Assembly (NCBI RefSeq): GCF_030060925.1
Contig: NZ_CP045455.1
Coordinates: 1,178,001 to 1,242,000 of the forward strand
DNA: 64,000 nt
Direction of reading: 5' to 3'
Source of the DNA: Spiroplasma sp. SV19
Lineage (GTDB): Bacteria; Bacillota_I; Bacilli_A; Mycoplasmatales; Mycoplasmataceae
Below, piece after piece: positions 20,109-30,068 of this stretch (the first letter of the stretch is position 1; every line of letters starts with the position of its first letter). Under the pieces are notes generated by a model. That model had not been told where the DNA came from and ran no database searches. It saw nothing but the letters and a program-made list of their open reading frames with translations. A program made the translations under genes and the position numbers.

Positions 20109-20280
20109 AACTATCTTAAACTTTCTTTTTGCTTATCTTCTTAAATCTATAAGTATATCTTAACAAAAAAATAATATTTTTGTTATATTTCAATTGAACT
20201 TGCTACAATAAAATCAAGAGAAAGTTATAATGATTGTTTTATTTTTTTACAATTTTTTAGTTTTTTTTCTTAAGATAGTT
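20109..20280. repeat. 11-bp inverted repeat pair
   Basis: AACTATCTTAA (20109-20119) and its exact complement TTAAGATAGTT (20270-20280) bracket about 150 gene-free bases immediately before a transposase remnant. It could be a relic of element ends. No coding sequence is seen between them. Confidence 0.4.
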
Positions 20281-20347
20281 TATGTAATTAGTGTTATTTT
20301 ATTTATTTGATTCTAATACTTTTAATAAAAATAATAATCAAAAAAAA

Positions 20348-20660
20348 GTTGTAGGTTGAAGCTGCATTTTTCAATGCGATTAATCATAATTTAACTGAAA
20401 ATATCTTAAAAGGATTAATTATACAAAGTGATAATGGAGCAGAATTTAGGAGCTGTCAATATAATATAATGTTAAAATATGCAGGAATTAAATTAGCATG
20501 TCTCAAATAGGGGTGTCTAAGGATAATTCTTATATTTAATCATTATGAAATATTTATAAAAAAGAGGCATTAGACAAATTGGAATATACGTTTGATGAAT
20601 TCAAATATCAAACAAATTTATATTTTAATTGATATAATCTTGAAGGATTAACAACATAAA
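20348..20660 (+). pseudogene. IS3-type transposase remnant (integrase core)
   Basis: Degenerate fragment of the rve catalytic domain of an IS3-family OrfB. Across shifting frames one reads VVGW, then LIIQSDNGAEF, then KLSMSQIGVSKDNSYIES-like and KKEALDKLEYTFDEFKYQ and YFNWYN. These are the DNG and E-containing blocks of the DDE catalytic triad plus the usual C-terminal YNxxR-like region. Multiple stops and frameshifts make it inactive, and the N-terminus and terminal repeats are missing. It lies upstream of a tRNA array. The rest of 20120-20790 is AT-rich with no gene. Confidence 0.75.
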
Positions 20661-20736
20661 GTTATTATCTAATAAAGTGCCCGAAACAAGGTTTCGCATC
20701 AGATTTTATAAAAATTAAAAAAATGGCTAAAAATAG

Positions 20737-20766
20737 TTGCTTGTTTTTCAATATTTAGTATATAAT
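20737..20766 (+). promoter_or_regulatory. Promoter of the tRNA array
   Basis: TTGCTT (20737-20742) and TATAAT (20761-20766), 18-bp spacer, 24 bases ahead of the first tRNA. Confidence 0.65.
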
Positions 20767-20790
20767 AAATAAGGCTAAAAAGTATGCCAT

Positions 20791-20866
20791 GCCTAGTTAG
20801 CTCAGTCGGTAGAGCACTCGGCTGTTAACCGATCGGTCGCAGGTTCGAGTCCTGCACTAGGCGCCA
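20791..20866 (+). tRNA. tRNA-Asn (GTT)
   Basis: Acceptor GCCTAGT pairs with ACTAGGC, discriminator G, encoded CCA. Anticodon loop CTGTTAA gives GTT. The T arm holds GGTTCGAGTCC. First of six tRNAs in one transcript. Confidence 0.96.
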
Positions 20867-20899
20867 TTATTTTTTTTGACAATTTTTACGAATATTACC

Positions 20900-20975
20900 G
20901 GCCTGTTGGTGAAGCGGTTAACACACATGCCTTTCACGCATGCATTCACGGGTTCAAACCCCGTACAGGTCACCA
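20900..20975 (+). tRNA. tRNA-Glu (TTC)
   Basis: Acceptor GGCCTGT pairs with ACAGGTC (one G-T), encoded CCA. Anticodon loop CTTTCAC gives TTC; the T arm has GGTTCAAACCC. Confidence 0.95.
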
Positions 20976-20979
20976 TTTT

Positions 20980-21055
20980 CGGGTGTTAGCTCAGTTGGGA
21001 GAGCGCCTGCCTTACAAGCAGGTGGTCAGCGGTTCAAGTCCGTTACACCCGACCA
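20980..21055 (+). tRNA. tRNA-Val (TAC)
   Basis: Acceptor CGGGTGT pairs with ACACCCG, discriminator A, encoded CCA. Anticodon loop CTTACAA gives TAC. It starts only four bases after tRNA-Glu. Confidence 0.96.
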
Positions 21056-21069
21056 TTTTTTAATTATAG

Positions 21070-21145
<76 letters not shown>

Positions 21146-21153
21146 TTGACTTT

Positions 21154-21229
21154 CTCCTGTTAGCTCAGTTGGTAGAGCATCTGGCTTTTAACCAGTGGGT
21201 CAAAGGTTCAAGTCCTTTACAGGAGACCA
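21154..21229 (+). tRNA. tRNA-Lys (TTT)
   Basis: Acceptor CTCCTGT pairs with ACAGGAG, discriminator A, encoded CCA. Anticodon loop CTTTTAA gives TTT. Confidence 0.96.
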
Positions 21230-21248
21230 TTTTTTAAAAACCGAATAC

Positions 21249-21333
21249 CCGGGTGTGGCGGAACTGGCAGACGCACCAGACTTAGGATCTGGCGGGGTAA
21301 CTCGTGGGGGTTCAAGTCCCTTCACCCGGACCA
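21249..21333 (+). tRNA. tRNA-Leu (TAG)
   Basis: Acceptor CCGGGTG pairs with CACCCGG, discriminator A, encoded CCA. Anticodon loop CTTAGGA gives TAG. A long variable arm (class II, 85 nt) is present. Last tRNA of the array. Confidence 0.96.
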
Positions 21334-21348
21334 TAAAAAGAAACAAAA

Positions 21349-21371
21349 TAACACTTTATAAGTGTTTTTTT
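21349..21371 (+). terminator. Terminator of the tRNA array
   Basis: ACACTT and AAGTGT stem with a TAT loop and a T run, 17 bases after tRNA-Leu. Confidence 0.8.
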
Positions 21372-21494
21372 ATTTTATAAAAATTTTGTTAATTTTAGTG
21401 TTTTTCCACTATAATTAATAAAACTATAAAATAATGTCTAATATATATCTTAAATAATTGATTATGCAGTTTTTGGTTAGAAAGAAGGATACAA

Positions 21495-22304
21495 ATGAAA
21501 AAAGCAGTTTTTTCAGATTTAGATGGAACTTTATTAAAAGATAATCATCGTTTTAGTAAGTTAACAAAGAAAACCGTTAATTCAGTGCAAAAAAAAGGTA
21601 TTCCATTTGTTGTAACAACGGGACGATTAGCAAATGATGCCATTCGCCAAGCTCGTAAACTAAAAGTTCATAAATATAATGGTTATGTTTTAGCAAATAA
21701 TGGGGCAAGTGCATATTCATTTAAAACAAATAGTTTTTTATGAATGATGATTTTTACCACTGCTGAAATTAAAACGCTTTTTCAATTTACTTATCAAAAG
21801 TATAAAGTCCATTTTTTTAGTAATAATAGCACTTATGTTTATGAATATGGTGAGAATTCTTATTATTGATCAAAAATAATGCGAACTAAATATAAGGTTA
21901 TTACTAAACCAGAAGAAATTATTGAAGATATTACCCATGCTAGTGTTATTACTCATCAATCATTAGATGATAATGCTGCTGGTGTGTTAATACAGGAGTT
22001 ACGACAATTATTACCACAATTAGATATTACACAGTATAATAATCGTGTTTTTGAAATTGCTTGTAAAGGAATTTCAAAAGGGAGTGCATTACAGTTTTTA
22101 TCACATCATATTGGGATTGACATTAGTCAGACTTATTCATTTGGTGATTCGTATAATGATCTTGAATTAATTCGCCAAGCTGGGGTTGGAATTGCCGTTG
22201 GTAATGCAATTGATGAATTAAAAGCTATGGCGAATGAAGTAACTTTGTCAAATCGCGAAGATGGACCAGCAAAATATTTGCAGCAGTTTTTCTTAAAAAA
22301 ATAG
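21495..22304 (+). CDS. Cof-type HAD-family hydrolase
   Basis: A 269-residue haloacid dehalogenase-superfamily phosphatase of the Cof/YidA type. Motif I is DLDGTLL with the nucleophile Asp8 and general acid Asp10. Motif II lies in VVTTGR, and the conserved KGISKGSAL lysine precedes motif IV, FGDSYNDLEL. The C2 cap sits between motifs. Members dephosphorylate sugar phosphates, flavin mononucleotide or PLP; the substrate cannot be told from sequence. Two TGA codons are Trp. The start follows AGAAAGAAGG. It is followed by trxA about 55 bases later, probably under the same or an overlapping promoter. Confidence 0.9.
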
Positions 22305-22359
22305 AACTTTTGTGATATGATAAAAAAAGCAAGAAAGTTCAGTAAAGGAGAGAATAAAA

Positions 22360-22671
22360 ATGGCTGTAAATGAAATAAAAACTGTTAATGATTTTGAAAA
22401 AGCAATTGCTGACAGTAAATTAACATTAGTTGATTTTTATGCTGATTGATGTGGACCATGTAAAATGATTGCACCAGTAATTAGTGAGTTAGCAAAAGAC
22501 CGTGGTGATGTTAATTTCATTAAAATTAATGTTGATGAATTGCAAGATCTTGCTCAAAATTATGGAATTTTATCAATTCCAACATTAATTACATTTCAAA
22601 ATGGAAATGAATTGAAACGAAAAACTGGATTTGTAACCCGTAATGAAATTGAACAAGAATTATTAAGTTAA
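22360..22671 (+). CDS. trxA: Thioredoxin
   Basis: A 103-residue thioredoxin with the redox-active WCGPC motif (Cys31 and Cys34). The first W of this motif is coded by TGA. The conserved cis-proline lies in SIPTLITF. It is a cytosolic disulfide reductant, partner of thioredoxin reductase (not in this window). AAAGGAGAG lies 9 bases before the ATG. Length and layout are standard; no anomaly. Confidence 0.96.
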
Positions 22672-22722
22672 AATTAGTTGTTAAAGAATTAATAGCAAAC
22701 TAAAAGAAGAAGGTGAATAAAA

Positions 22723-22851
22723 ATGGCAATGGCAATGAAAAAGCGCCGTCGTTTAATTGCAGCGAAAAAAGCAGCGAAAGCCTTAGCACGAAAAGAAGCT
22801 GCAAAAAAAGAGAAAAATAAAGATAACTTAGAAGCAAAAGTTTCAAAATAA
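22723..22851 (+). CDS. Small Lys/Arg/Ala-rich basic protein
   Basis: A 42-residue protein, MAMAMKKRRRLIAAKKAAKA and onward, with about 16 basic residues, rich in alanine and ending in a more acidic tail. GAAGGTG precedes the ATG by 8 bases and a strong terminator overlaps the stop, so the reading frame is well delimited. It is likely helical and nucleic-acid binding by composition, but I know no family and assign no function. It lies 51 bases after trxA and could be co-transcribed with it. It is too short for routine ORF cut-offs. Confidence 0.7.
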   Translation: MAMAMKKRRRLIAAKKAAKALARKEAAKKEKNKDNLEAKVSK

Positions 22852-22880
22852 AAAAAGAAAATAATAATATTTTCTTTTTT
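22851..22880 (+). terminator. Intrinsic terminator after the basic protein gene
   Basis: AAAAAAGAAAATA pairs with TATTTTCTTTTTT around ATAA, giving a 13-bp AT-rich stem and T run. It also faces the end of the convergent gene at 22885. Confidence 0.85.
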
Positions 22881-22884
22881 TTAT

Positions 22885-23301
22885 TTACCCTAAAATAGAA
22901 AAAATAACAGCCGCAATTAAAGCATAACTAAAATTAATCCCCAGAGTTGTTAGCAGAATAAATCCCTTTTTCTTTAAATACCAAGTATAACCTTCATATT
23001 CTGTTTGCAAATGTGAATATTTGGTTATAATATTAAATCCTAAATCCGCTTGTCAGGGTGTTAATTCCTTAGTCTTGCTTAATTTTCGTAATGGATTTCG
23101 AACTATAATTCAGTTACTGATAAACATCGTTAGAATAATGACGATTAAAATTCCAAAGAAAATCTGTGATAAATCGCTATTACTTAAGGATAAGACATTT
23201 TTATATAATACTAAAGGAATTGTTATTACAATTTGTAGTAATAGAAAAATAACATTACAACTTAAACTAATAATTCAAAAAGTTTTAAGTGTTGTTTTCA
23301 T
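22885..23301 (-). CDS. Hypothetical membrane protein, three helices
   Basis: A 138-residue protein on the minus strand, open only with TGA = Trp. It has three hydrophobic helices: near residues 8-30 (IISLSCNVIFLLLQIVITIP), 45-68 (IFFGILIVIILTMFISNWI) and 112-136 (FILLTTLGINFSYALIAAVIF). A basic loop RNPLRKLSKTKEL and a stretch NIITKYSHLQTEYEGYTWY lie between helices 2 and 3. No family is recognised. The start is supported only by a weak GAAAG upstream. It is convergent with the trxA cluster and upstream of no obvious partner. Confidence 0.65.
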
Positions 23302-23346
23302 GGTTATATTGTAACTTTCTAATCAATTGTGATAGGTGGTTATATT

Positions 23347-23985
23347 TTAAAAAATAGTAACAAATTCATCTTCTGGAATTCGTAAGCGGGGGAAACTTGT
23401 TTCTGCTATGTTATCATCATAATACCCAAAAAGCATTCCTAAGGCTAAATGTCATTTTGTGGTGTCCACAATATTGTGTTCTTTAAAAAATGGAATTGCT
23501 TTGACGGGGGTAATCCCTCCCATAATACTTGAACCAATTTTTAAATCAGCGGCTTGCAATGCCATAAAACTAGCAACAATATGTGTTTGTTCGTCTGAAA
23601 ACATATCTGGACTGGGATAAGTTTTTAAATAATTGCTCATTCCCGTTACATTACTTGTTAGTGCTTCACCTTTAAAAATTCGCCCCATACGTTTTGTTAG
23701 AAATTCTTCAGAAGTTAAATAATCTCCGTTTGCCCCCAATAATAATGCTAAAATTGGTGCATCTTTTACTTTTTGTTGGTTTCCTGCCATAAAACAATTT
23801 AGTGCTGCTTGTTCTTTTAATTTTTGATCCTTAATAATAATAACTTTGACTGGTTCTAATCCGTTTGAACTGGGCGCTAAAGCACCTGTTGCTAGAATTG
23901 TTTTTAAATCAGCATCGTTAACTGTTTTTGTTTTATCATAAATTTTAATTGCTTTTCGAAATTGTGCTGCTTGTTGTACACTCAT
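23347..23985 (-). CDS. Nitroreductase-family FMN oxidoreductase
   Basis: A 212-residue nitroreductase-fold protein, an FMN-dependent NAD(P)H oxidoreductase in the cytosol. It has the N-terminal FRKAIKIYD region (Arg for FMN phosphate), the ALAPSSNGLEPVKVIII helix-strand unit, ASFMALQAADLKIGSSIMGG, and the C-terminal LALGMLFGY followed by RLRIPEDEFV. The C-terminal 34 residues are added by reading TGA as Trp at 23450-23452. GAGGAAAAAAC precedes the ATG. It is divergent from leuS. Likely roles are quinone or nitro-compound reduction and redox defence; the substrate is unknown. Confidence 0.88.
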
Positions 23986-24085
23986 CGTTTTTTCCTCTAC
24001 TTTCTTGTTTTACAATAATTTTATTATACGTGAATAAAATTAAATTAATAGTGTTTAAACTGCAAATAAACGATAGGAACAATGT

Positions 24086-24091
24086 TATAAT
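24086..24091 (+). promoter_or_regulatory. -10 box upstream of leuS
   Basis: TATAAT 33 bases before the leuS ATG; the -35 region is not recognisable. Confidence 0.45.
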
Positions 24092-24124
24092 TAAAAAAGA
24101 TAAAATTAAGAAGGGATTATAAAA

Positions 24125-26542
24125 ATGGAATTTTCGCATAAGGCAATTGAGCAAAAATGACAACAATATTGAGAAGAGCATCAGACTTTTAAAACAACCA
24201 ATAACTCTGATAAAAAAGCTTATATTTTAGATATGTTCCCATATCCTTCGGGAGCTGGTTTGCATGTTGGACATCCAAAAGGATATGTCGCAACCGATGT
24301 TGTTAGTCGTCTGCGAAAATTACAAGGTTATGATGTCTTACATCCAATTGGATGAGATGCTTTTGGGTTGCCAGCTGAACAATATGCCTTACAAACAGGG
24401 AATGATCCTGCTGAATTTACCTTACAAAATATTGCTAATTTTCGTCACCAATTAAAAGCTCTTGGATTTAGTTATGATTATAATAAAGAAGTTAATACTT
24501 CTTCACCTGGTTTTTTTAAAACAACACAATTAATTTTTGAATTATTATATCAAAATGGCTTAGCTGAAATGCGTGATGTTGATGTTAATTGGTGTCCTGA
24601 CTTAGGAACTGTTTTAGCAAATGAAGAAGTTTTAAATATTGATGGCAAAATGGTTTCAGAACGAGGCCATTATCCTGTTTATAAAAAACCAATGCGTCAG
24701 TGGGTTTTAAAAATTACTGCTTATGCTGAAAAATTGTTAGAAGGACTTGATGAAGTTGATTGACCAGAATCGGTGAAGGATTTGCAACGTAATTGAATTG
24801 GTAAATCAGTTGGCGCTGAAATTAAATTTGCTGTGCAAGATAGTTCAGAAATTATTGAAGTTTTTACAACTCGTGCGGATACTATTTTTGGTGTTGAGTA
24901 CTTAGTGTTAGCACCAGAACATCCGTTGGTAACAAAATTAACTACATCAGAATATCAAGTAAAAGTAACAGAATTTTTAGCCACAACAAAAGCAAAAAGT
25001 GATTTAGAACGACAAGATAATAGTAAAGAAAAAACGGGAATGTTTATTGGTAGTTATGCAATTAATCCTGTTAATAAGAAAGTTGTGCCAATTTGGATTG
25101 CTGATTATGTCCTGCCATTTTATGCAACGGGAGCAGTAATGGCTGTTCCTGGTCATGATGAACGTGATTATCTGTTTGCCCTAAAATATCAATTACCAAT
25201 TAGTTATGTAATTGAAGGTGAGTATCACCAGCAGTTACATAATAAGGATGGGAAACATATTAATTCTGAGTTTTTAAATGGTTTAACAACTAATGAAGCA
25301 ATTGCAAAGGCAATTGCAGTTTTAACAGAAACAGGTCATGCCACAGCAAAGATAACTTATAAACTTCGCGATTGATTATTTTCACGACAACGTTATTGAG
25401 GAGAACCATTTCCAGTTATTCATTGAGAAGATGGTTCAATTAGTTTAGTTGATGAAAAAGAATTACCATTAGAATTACCAAAAATGACAAATATTAAACC
25501 TTCGCAAACAGGAGAATCACCACTAGCTAATGCAACCGATTGGTTGACGGTTGTTGATAGTACTGGTAAAAAAGGACGCCGTGAAACTAATACAATGCCG
25601 CAATGAGCAGGTAGTTGCTGGTATTACCTGGGATATATTTTAATGGAAAATAATGAAATGCTAGATTTACGGAGTTCAGAAGCCCAAAAATTATTTAAAA
25701 AATGGTTACCTGTTGATTTATATGTTGGTGGTCAAGAACATGCTGTTTTACATTTATTATATTCTCGTTTTTGACATAAGTTTTTATATGATCAAAAGTT
25801 AGTTCCAACTTCTGAACCATTTTATAAATTAGTTAACCAAGGGATGATTTTGGGTGCTGATGGGACAAAAATGAGTAAATCAAAAGGGAATGTTATTAAT
25901 CCTGATGATATTATTAAATCACATGGAGCTGATACTTTACGGTTATATGAAATGTTTATGGGTCCAATTGAGGCATCATTGCCGTGGAATCCAAGTGGGT
26001 TAGATTCAGCACGGAAATGATTAGACCGTGTTTATCGGCTTGTTAAAAACAATAATTTTACGCAAGTTAATAATCATCAATTAGATTTTATTTATCATAA
26101 TATGGTTAAAAAGGGCACAGAAATGATTGAAAAACTAAGTTTTAATACTGCTATTTCGCAATTGATGGTTTTTATTAATGCTTGTTATAAAGATGATACC
26201 CCAATTTATCAACCATATTTTGAAGGGTTTACGAAAATGCTAAGTCTTTTTGCTCCACATTTAGCAGAAGAAATATGAGTTAATTTACAACAAAAATCAT
26301 CAATTGCTTTAGCAACTTGACCAAGTTATGAAGAAAAATATTTGCAAAAAAAAGAAGTTGTAATTGCCGTTCAAGTTAATGGTAAATTACGTGCTAAATT
26401 AGAAGTTGCCGTTGATACTTCGGAAGGGGACTTGCTAGCCTTGGCAAAAACAAACCCGAATGTTCAGGGTTTTTTAAGGGGTCATCAAATTGTGAAGGAA
26501 ATTGTTATTAAAAACAAAATTGTTAATTTTGTTGTAAAATAA
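24125..26542 (+). CDS. leuS: Leucyl-tRNA synthetase
   Basis: An 805-residue class Ia aminoacyl-tRNA synthetase charging tRNA-Leu. The HIGH motif is HVGH (47-50) after [11 protein letters not shown], and the KMSKS motif is intact at 582-586. The CP1 editing domain is present between them ([24 protein letters not shown]), so mischarged isoleucine and norvaline can be hydrolysed. The C-terminal domain ends at VNFVVK. About fifteen TGA codons are Trp, including in the catalytic half. The ATG follows GAAGGGA. The next gene starts 41 bases downstream and may be co-transcribed. Confidence 0.97.
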
Positions 26543-26583
26543 GATTACAAAATTATTTTAGGTAAAGGAGAAAAGGGAAGAAG

Positions 26584-27651
26584 ATGAAATTTGTTCGTTC
26601 TAGTGATGGACCATGAGGTTTTTTTGACCCAGCAGGTTCATATGTACCAGGGGCAGATTGAACTGACCAGTGATTTTTTAAAGGACATAGTTATATTTTC
26701 CAATTAGTGGGAATTGCTATTTTTGTTTTAATTATTGGCTCATTATTTTTTTGCAGAAAATATTATGCTAAAACTGTTAATTGAAAATGATTTCGAATTT
26801 CAATTGGAGTTTATCAAATTGCCACTTATTTTTTAACTTATGCCATTTGGGTATCATACTTAGCAATTGTTTTAAAAACGGAGTGAATTTGAGGCCCGGT
26901 TGGTCCGTCACAAGTTCGTGGTTTAAGTGAATTAATGCCATTACATTTATGTAGTATTCACCAATTATTATCGGGATTTATTTTAATTTTTCCTAGTCGG
27001 AAATTTTTTGAAGTTGTTGCCCCATCAGCAATTATTTTGCCAATTTTAGCAATTATTAGCCCTGTTAATGGATATTGAAGTTTGGACAATTTCTTTTATT
27101 ATAATTACTTTATTTTACATACCTTAATTATTTTTGCTTATTTATATGTTTATAAATATGGTTTAGTTGGTCGTCCTTATAGTGGTTTATTGTTTAAATG
27201 ACAATTATTATGATTAACATTGTTTTCGATTGTGACGGTAATTTGAGATTGAATTTTTAAAACCAACCAGTTATTTGTTGGTCCAAGTAGTGGTGAACCA
27301 TGAAACAATGGTGGATTTAATGTTGGCGGTTGAAATACAAACTTTATTGGGGCAAAATATATGTGGCCATTTGCCTGATTGCCAATGTTTATTTTAGGAA
27401 TTGTAATGATTTCTATTACCCATATCTTGTTATTTTATATTCCACAAAGTTTCTTATACAATATGAAAACAAAAGAACTAATAGCCGTTCCGCGTGGTTC
27501 ATGTAATAAGTTTCGAACAAAACAAGGATTAACTTATATTGGTTTTACTTTTACTTATATTTTTTGACCAGATAATAAAATTCACCATCATTTAAATCAC
27601 ACTAATTTATTACAGTTTACCGATGTTGAATTATTAACTCTTTCACGTTAA
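26584..27651 (+). CDS. YwaF/TIGR02206-like integral membrane protein
   Basis: A 355-residue protein with about seven to eight membrane helices. The segment ELMPLHLCSIHQLLSGFILI is the hallmark of the YwaF/TIGR02206 membrane family, in which a conserved histidine-cysteine pair sits within a helix; function is unknown. An N-terminal non-membrane stretch (FVRSSDGPWGFFDPAGSYVP) is rich in tryptophan, most of it coded by TGA. AAAGGAG and GGGAAGAAG precede the ATG. It is close behind leuS and ends at a clear terminator. Family assignment is good, role unassigned. Confidence 0.75.
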
Positions 27652-27678
27652 AATAGTCTGGTTTTCTGACTATTTTTT
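27650..27678 (+). terminator. Intrinsic terminator after the YwaF-like gene
   Basis: AAATAGTC (27651-27658) and GACTATTT (27668-27675) form the stem, followed by a T run. Confidence 0.85.
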
Positions 27679-27749
27679 AATTAATAAGATTTACCATTTA
27701 AAATAAAGGTATAATATAACTAATTGCTAAGAAAAGGTGGATGATAACA

Positions 27750-28553
27750 ATGTTTAAATATGCAATTATTGCAAATGATTATCAAGAATCAACCAAATTG
27801 GTTAGTAAAATAACAAAAACACTGCAGAATTATCGCTTAGAAGAAGATATTGTTAATCCCGAATATGTATTTGTGATTGGTGGTGATGGTACTTTATTAC
27901 GGGCTGTTAATGAGTTTCAAGATATTATTGATGAGGTTTGTTTTATTGTTATTAAGTCGGGATCATTAGGTTTTTATGCTAATTATGATGAAAACACATA
28001 TCCGCGGGCAATTAATGCAATTATTAAGGATACAGTTCGAATTCGCCAAATGCCCTTATTAGAAATTAAATATAACAATAATATTATTCGCTATGCTTTA
28101 AATGAAGCTAAAGTTGTTGACCATGTTAAAACAATTCGTACTGATATTTATGTGAATGATGATTTGTTAGAACATTTTCGTGGGAGTGGTTTAGTATTTG
28201 CAACAAAAACGGGGTCAACTGGTTATATGCGGGCAATTAATGGGTCAATTATTGCGGCAAGTATGACAACGTTATGACAGTTGAAAGAAATTGCCCCGGT
28301 TGCTAATTCAACATTTTCAACAATTAATGCTTCAATTATTTTGGACCAAGAACAAGTTGTTCGTTTAGCGGGTGAATTAGTTGGAAAAAGTTTAGTCATT
28401 GATACTTATGAGTCAGAAATTTTAAGTTCGCAAATAGAATTAAAAATTAGTCAAAAAACATTAAATTTATTTTATGATGAAGAAAATAATTTGAGTATGA
28501 TTGCTAAAATGAAGATGTTATTTGCCCATTGTAATAATAGAAGGGATGATTAG
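27750..28553 (+). CDS. nadK: NAD kinase
   Basis: Phosphorylates NAD to NADP. The 267-residue chain has the GGDG motif at 44-47 (FVIGGDGTLL), the SGSLGFYANY loop, LNEAKVVDH and FRGSGLVFATKTGSTGYMRA, all typical of bacterial NadK. The ATG at 27750 is 9 bases after AGGTGG; an in-frame ATG at 27741 abuts the ribosome site and is not favoured. A TGA at 28275 is Trp. The next gene starts two bases after the TAG, suggesting an operon of nadK, the EIIB-like protein and perhaps the J-domain protein. Confidence 0.93.
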
Positions 28554-28555
28554 AG

Positions 28556-28924
28556 ATGCGCGCAGAATATATCATTATTATTGTTGTCGCGATGATTTTA
28601 ATGTTATTATTTATTTTAATGATGGTTTTTCGCAAAAAGATTTTTAATTTTCAAAAAATCTTAATTCCAAAGCAAAAAATCTCTTTTTCGGTGAATGATC
28701 TAATCACGATTTTAGGTACAGTTGATAATATTATTATGGTTAAAGCAACATTGACACGGTTACGAGTAACAGTAAAAGATTTAGAAGAAGTTGATTTTGA
28801 ATTATTAAAAACCAAATTTAAATTGAAACATATTGATACTGTTTTACAAACAGTAATTATGCCATTTGGTAATATTAGTTTAGCTGTTAAAATTGAAATT
28901 GATAAAGTGATGAAAAAAGAATAG
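28556..28924 (+). CDS. Membrane-anchored PTS EIIB-like protein lacking the active cysteine
   Basis: A 122-residue protein with one N-terminal helix (about 4-26) followed by a domain that aligns with glucose-type EIIB. VNDLITILGTVDNIIMVKAT then TLTRLRVTVKD parallels GGKENILSITSCATRLRVTVKE of the true EIICB at 37689. The phosphorylated cysteine is replaced by threonine, so it cannot relay phosphate in the usual way. It probably acts as a binding or sensory module, or tethers a partner at the membrane; that is inference. It follows nadK by two bases. The family fold is likely; the role is unknown. Confidence 0.75.
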   Translation: MRAEYIIIIVVAMILMLLFILMMVFRKKIFNFQKILIPKQKISFSVNDLITILGTVDNIIMVKATLTRLRVTVKDLEEVDFELLKTKFKLKHIDTVLQTVIMPFGNISLAVKIEIDKVMKKE

Positions 28925-28999
28925 TAGTTTTTACTGTTATAGTATTTGGCTAATAAAATAGGGTTAATGTAATTTTTATAAAAAGGAGAAAATATCACG

Positions 29000-29950
29000 A
29001 TGACTTGAGTAATTATAGTTTTAGTACTTGTTGGTTTTTCTTTAGTGGGGGCTTTAATTCGTTTTTGTTTTCGAAAAGCAAAATATCATTTTAAAAATGA
29101 GGAATATACTACTAATGGTAAAAAACAAGCTGATAAAAATTATGACCTTATGATGACTATTATTAGTGAAGATGAGTCAATAGCCAAATATTTGTTACCA
29201 TTACCACGTTATGTTGATACTACAATTTCAAACTATCAAATTGATTTTAATTTAGGATTATTTATGTCTGATTATTGAGAATTAATTCATTATTTAAATA
29301 AAACAACAGATCCAATTGCCAATGATATTTTTGTGGAATATTTTACGACAATTAATGAAGAATTAAATAATTTGTTAACTGAAGTTATTAGTAATAATAT
29401 TGAACCATTAGCCACTGTGTTTGTTGCATTATATGGTCAAGAAGCATGAGATAAATCTTTTGTTGAGTATTTTTTAAAACCATATGTATTATTAACTCGC
29501 AAGATGTTAGCAACTCAATTAATTCCAGATAGTTTTGCAATTTTGCAACAAATTAAATTTTATTTACGATGAAAAGATCGCCAAATTTTTAATGAGTTAG
29601 AAGCAGTTTTTTCTGCTGCTTTAAATGAACATCTTACTTTGGTAAATGAGATTTATCAAGAGTTTATTCAAAAATTAGAAATTGATTTTAATACTTTTTT
29701 TGATTCACAAACATGGGAAAACTTTGAGCAACCAACTTCAACAGCATCAGAATTAGAAGAATTATACCAATTGTTTGGGTTAGATTCATCGGCTTCAAGC
29801 AGTGATATTAAACGAGCATATCGTCAGTTAGCAAAAAAATATCATCCTGATTTAAATAAGAGTTTTGATAGTGAAGAACTAATGCGCAAAATTAATGATG
29901 GGTATGAGAAATTATTAGCTAATCACCAGCAAGAAGAAGCTGAAACTTAA
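29000..29950 (+). CDS. Membrane-anchored J-domain protein
   Basis: A 316-residue DnaJ-like co-chaperone. It has one N-terminal helix (about 3-22) and a long, mostly helical middle region of unknown fold. A C-terminal J domain follows (about 252-312) with the HPD triad at 282-284 in [13 protein letters not shown]. There is no Gly/Phe region or zinc finger, so it is a type III J protein. The J domain faces the cytosol if the N-terminal helix spans the membrane with its N-terminus outside. It would recruit DnaK to a membrane site; the client is unknown. AAAAGGAG precedes the ATG. Distinct from dnaJ at the window's start. Confidence 0.85.
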
Positions 29951-30068
29951 AATTTATTAGTTGCAAATTATTTTCACTAAAATTAAGAGTATAATTTTAT
30001 TAACTTAAAAAACAAAACAATTTATTTTAATATAACAAACAGTTATAGTTAGAAAGGGAACAATAAAG

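Noticed and set aside
19174-20340. NAD- or other ligand-sensing riboswitch in front of pnuC
   Set aside because: The upstream region shows only an 11-bp inverted repeat and no recognisable conserved core, so I did not call one.
21195-21380. 61-residue open frame across tRNA-Lys and tRNA-Leu
   Set aside because: It overlaps two well-folded tRNAs and has no ribosome site.
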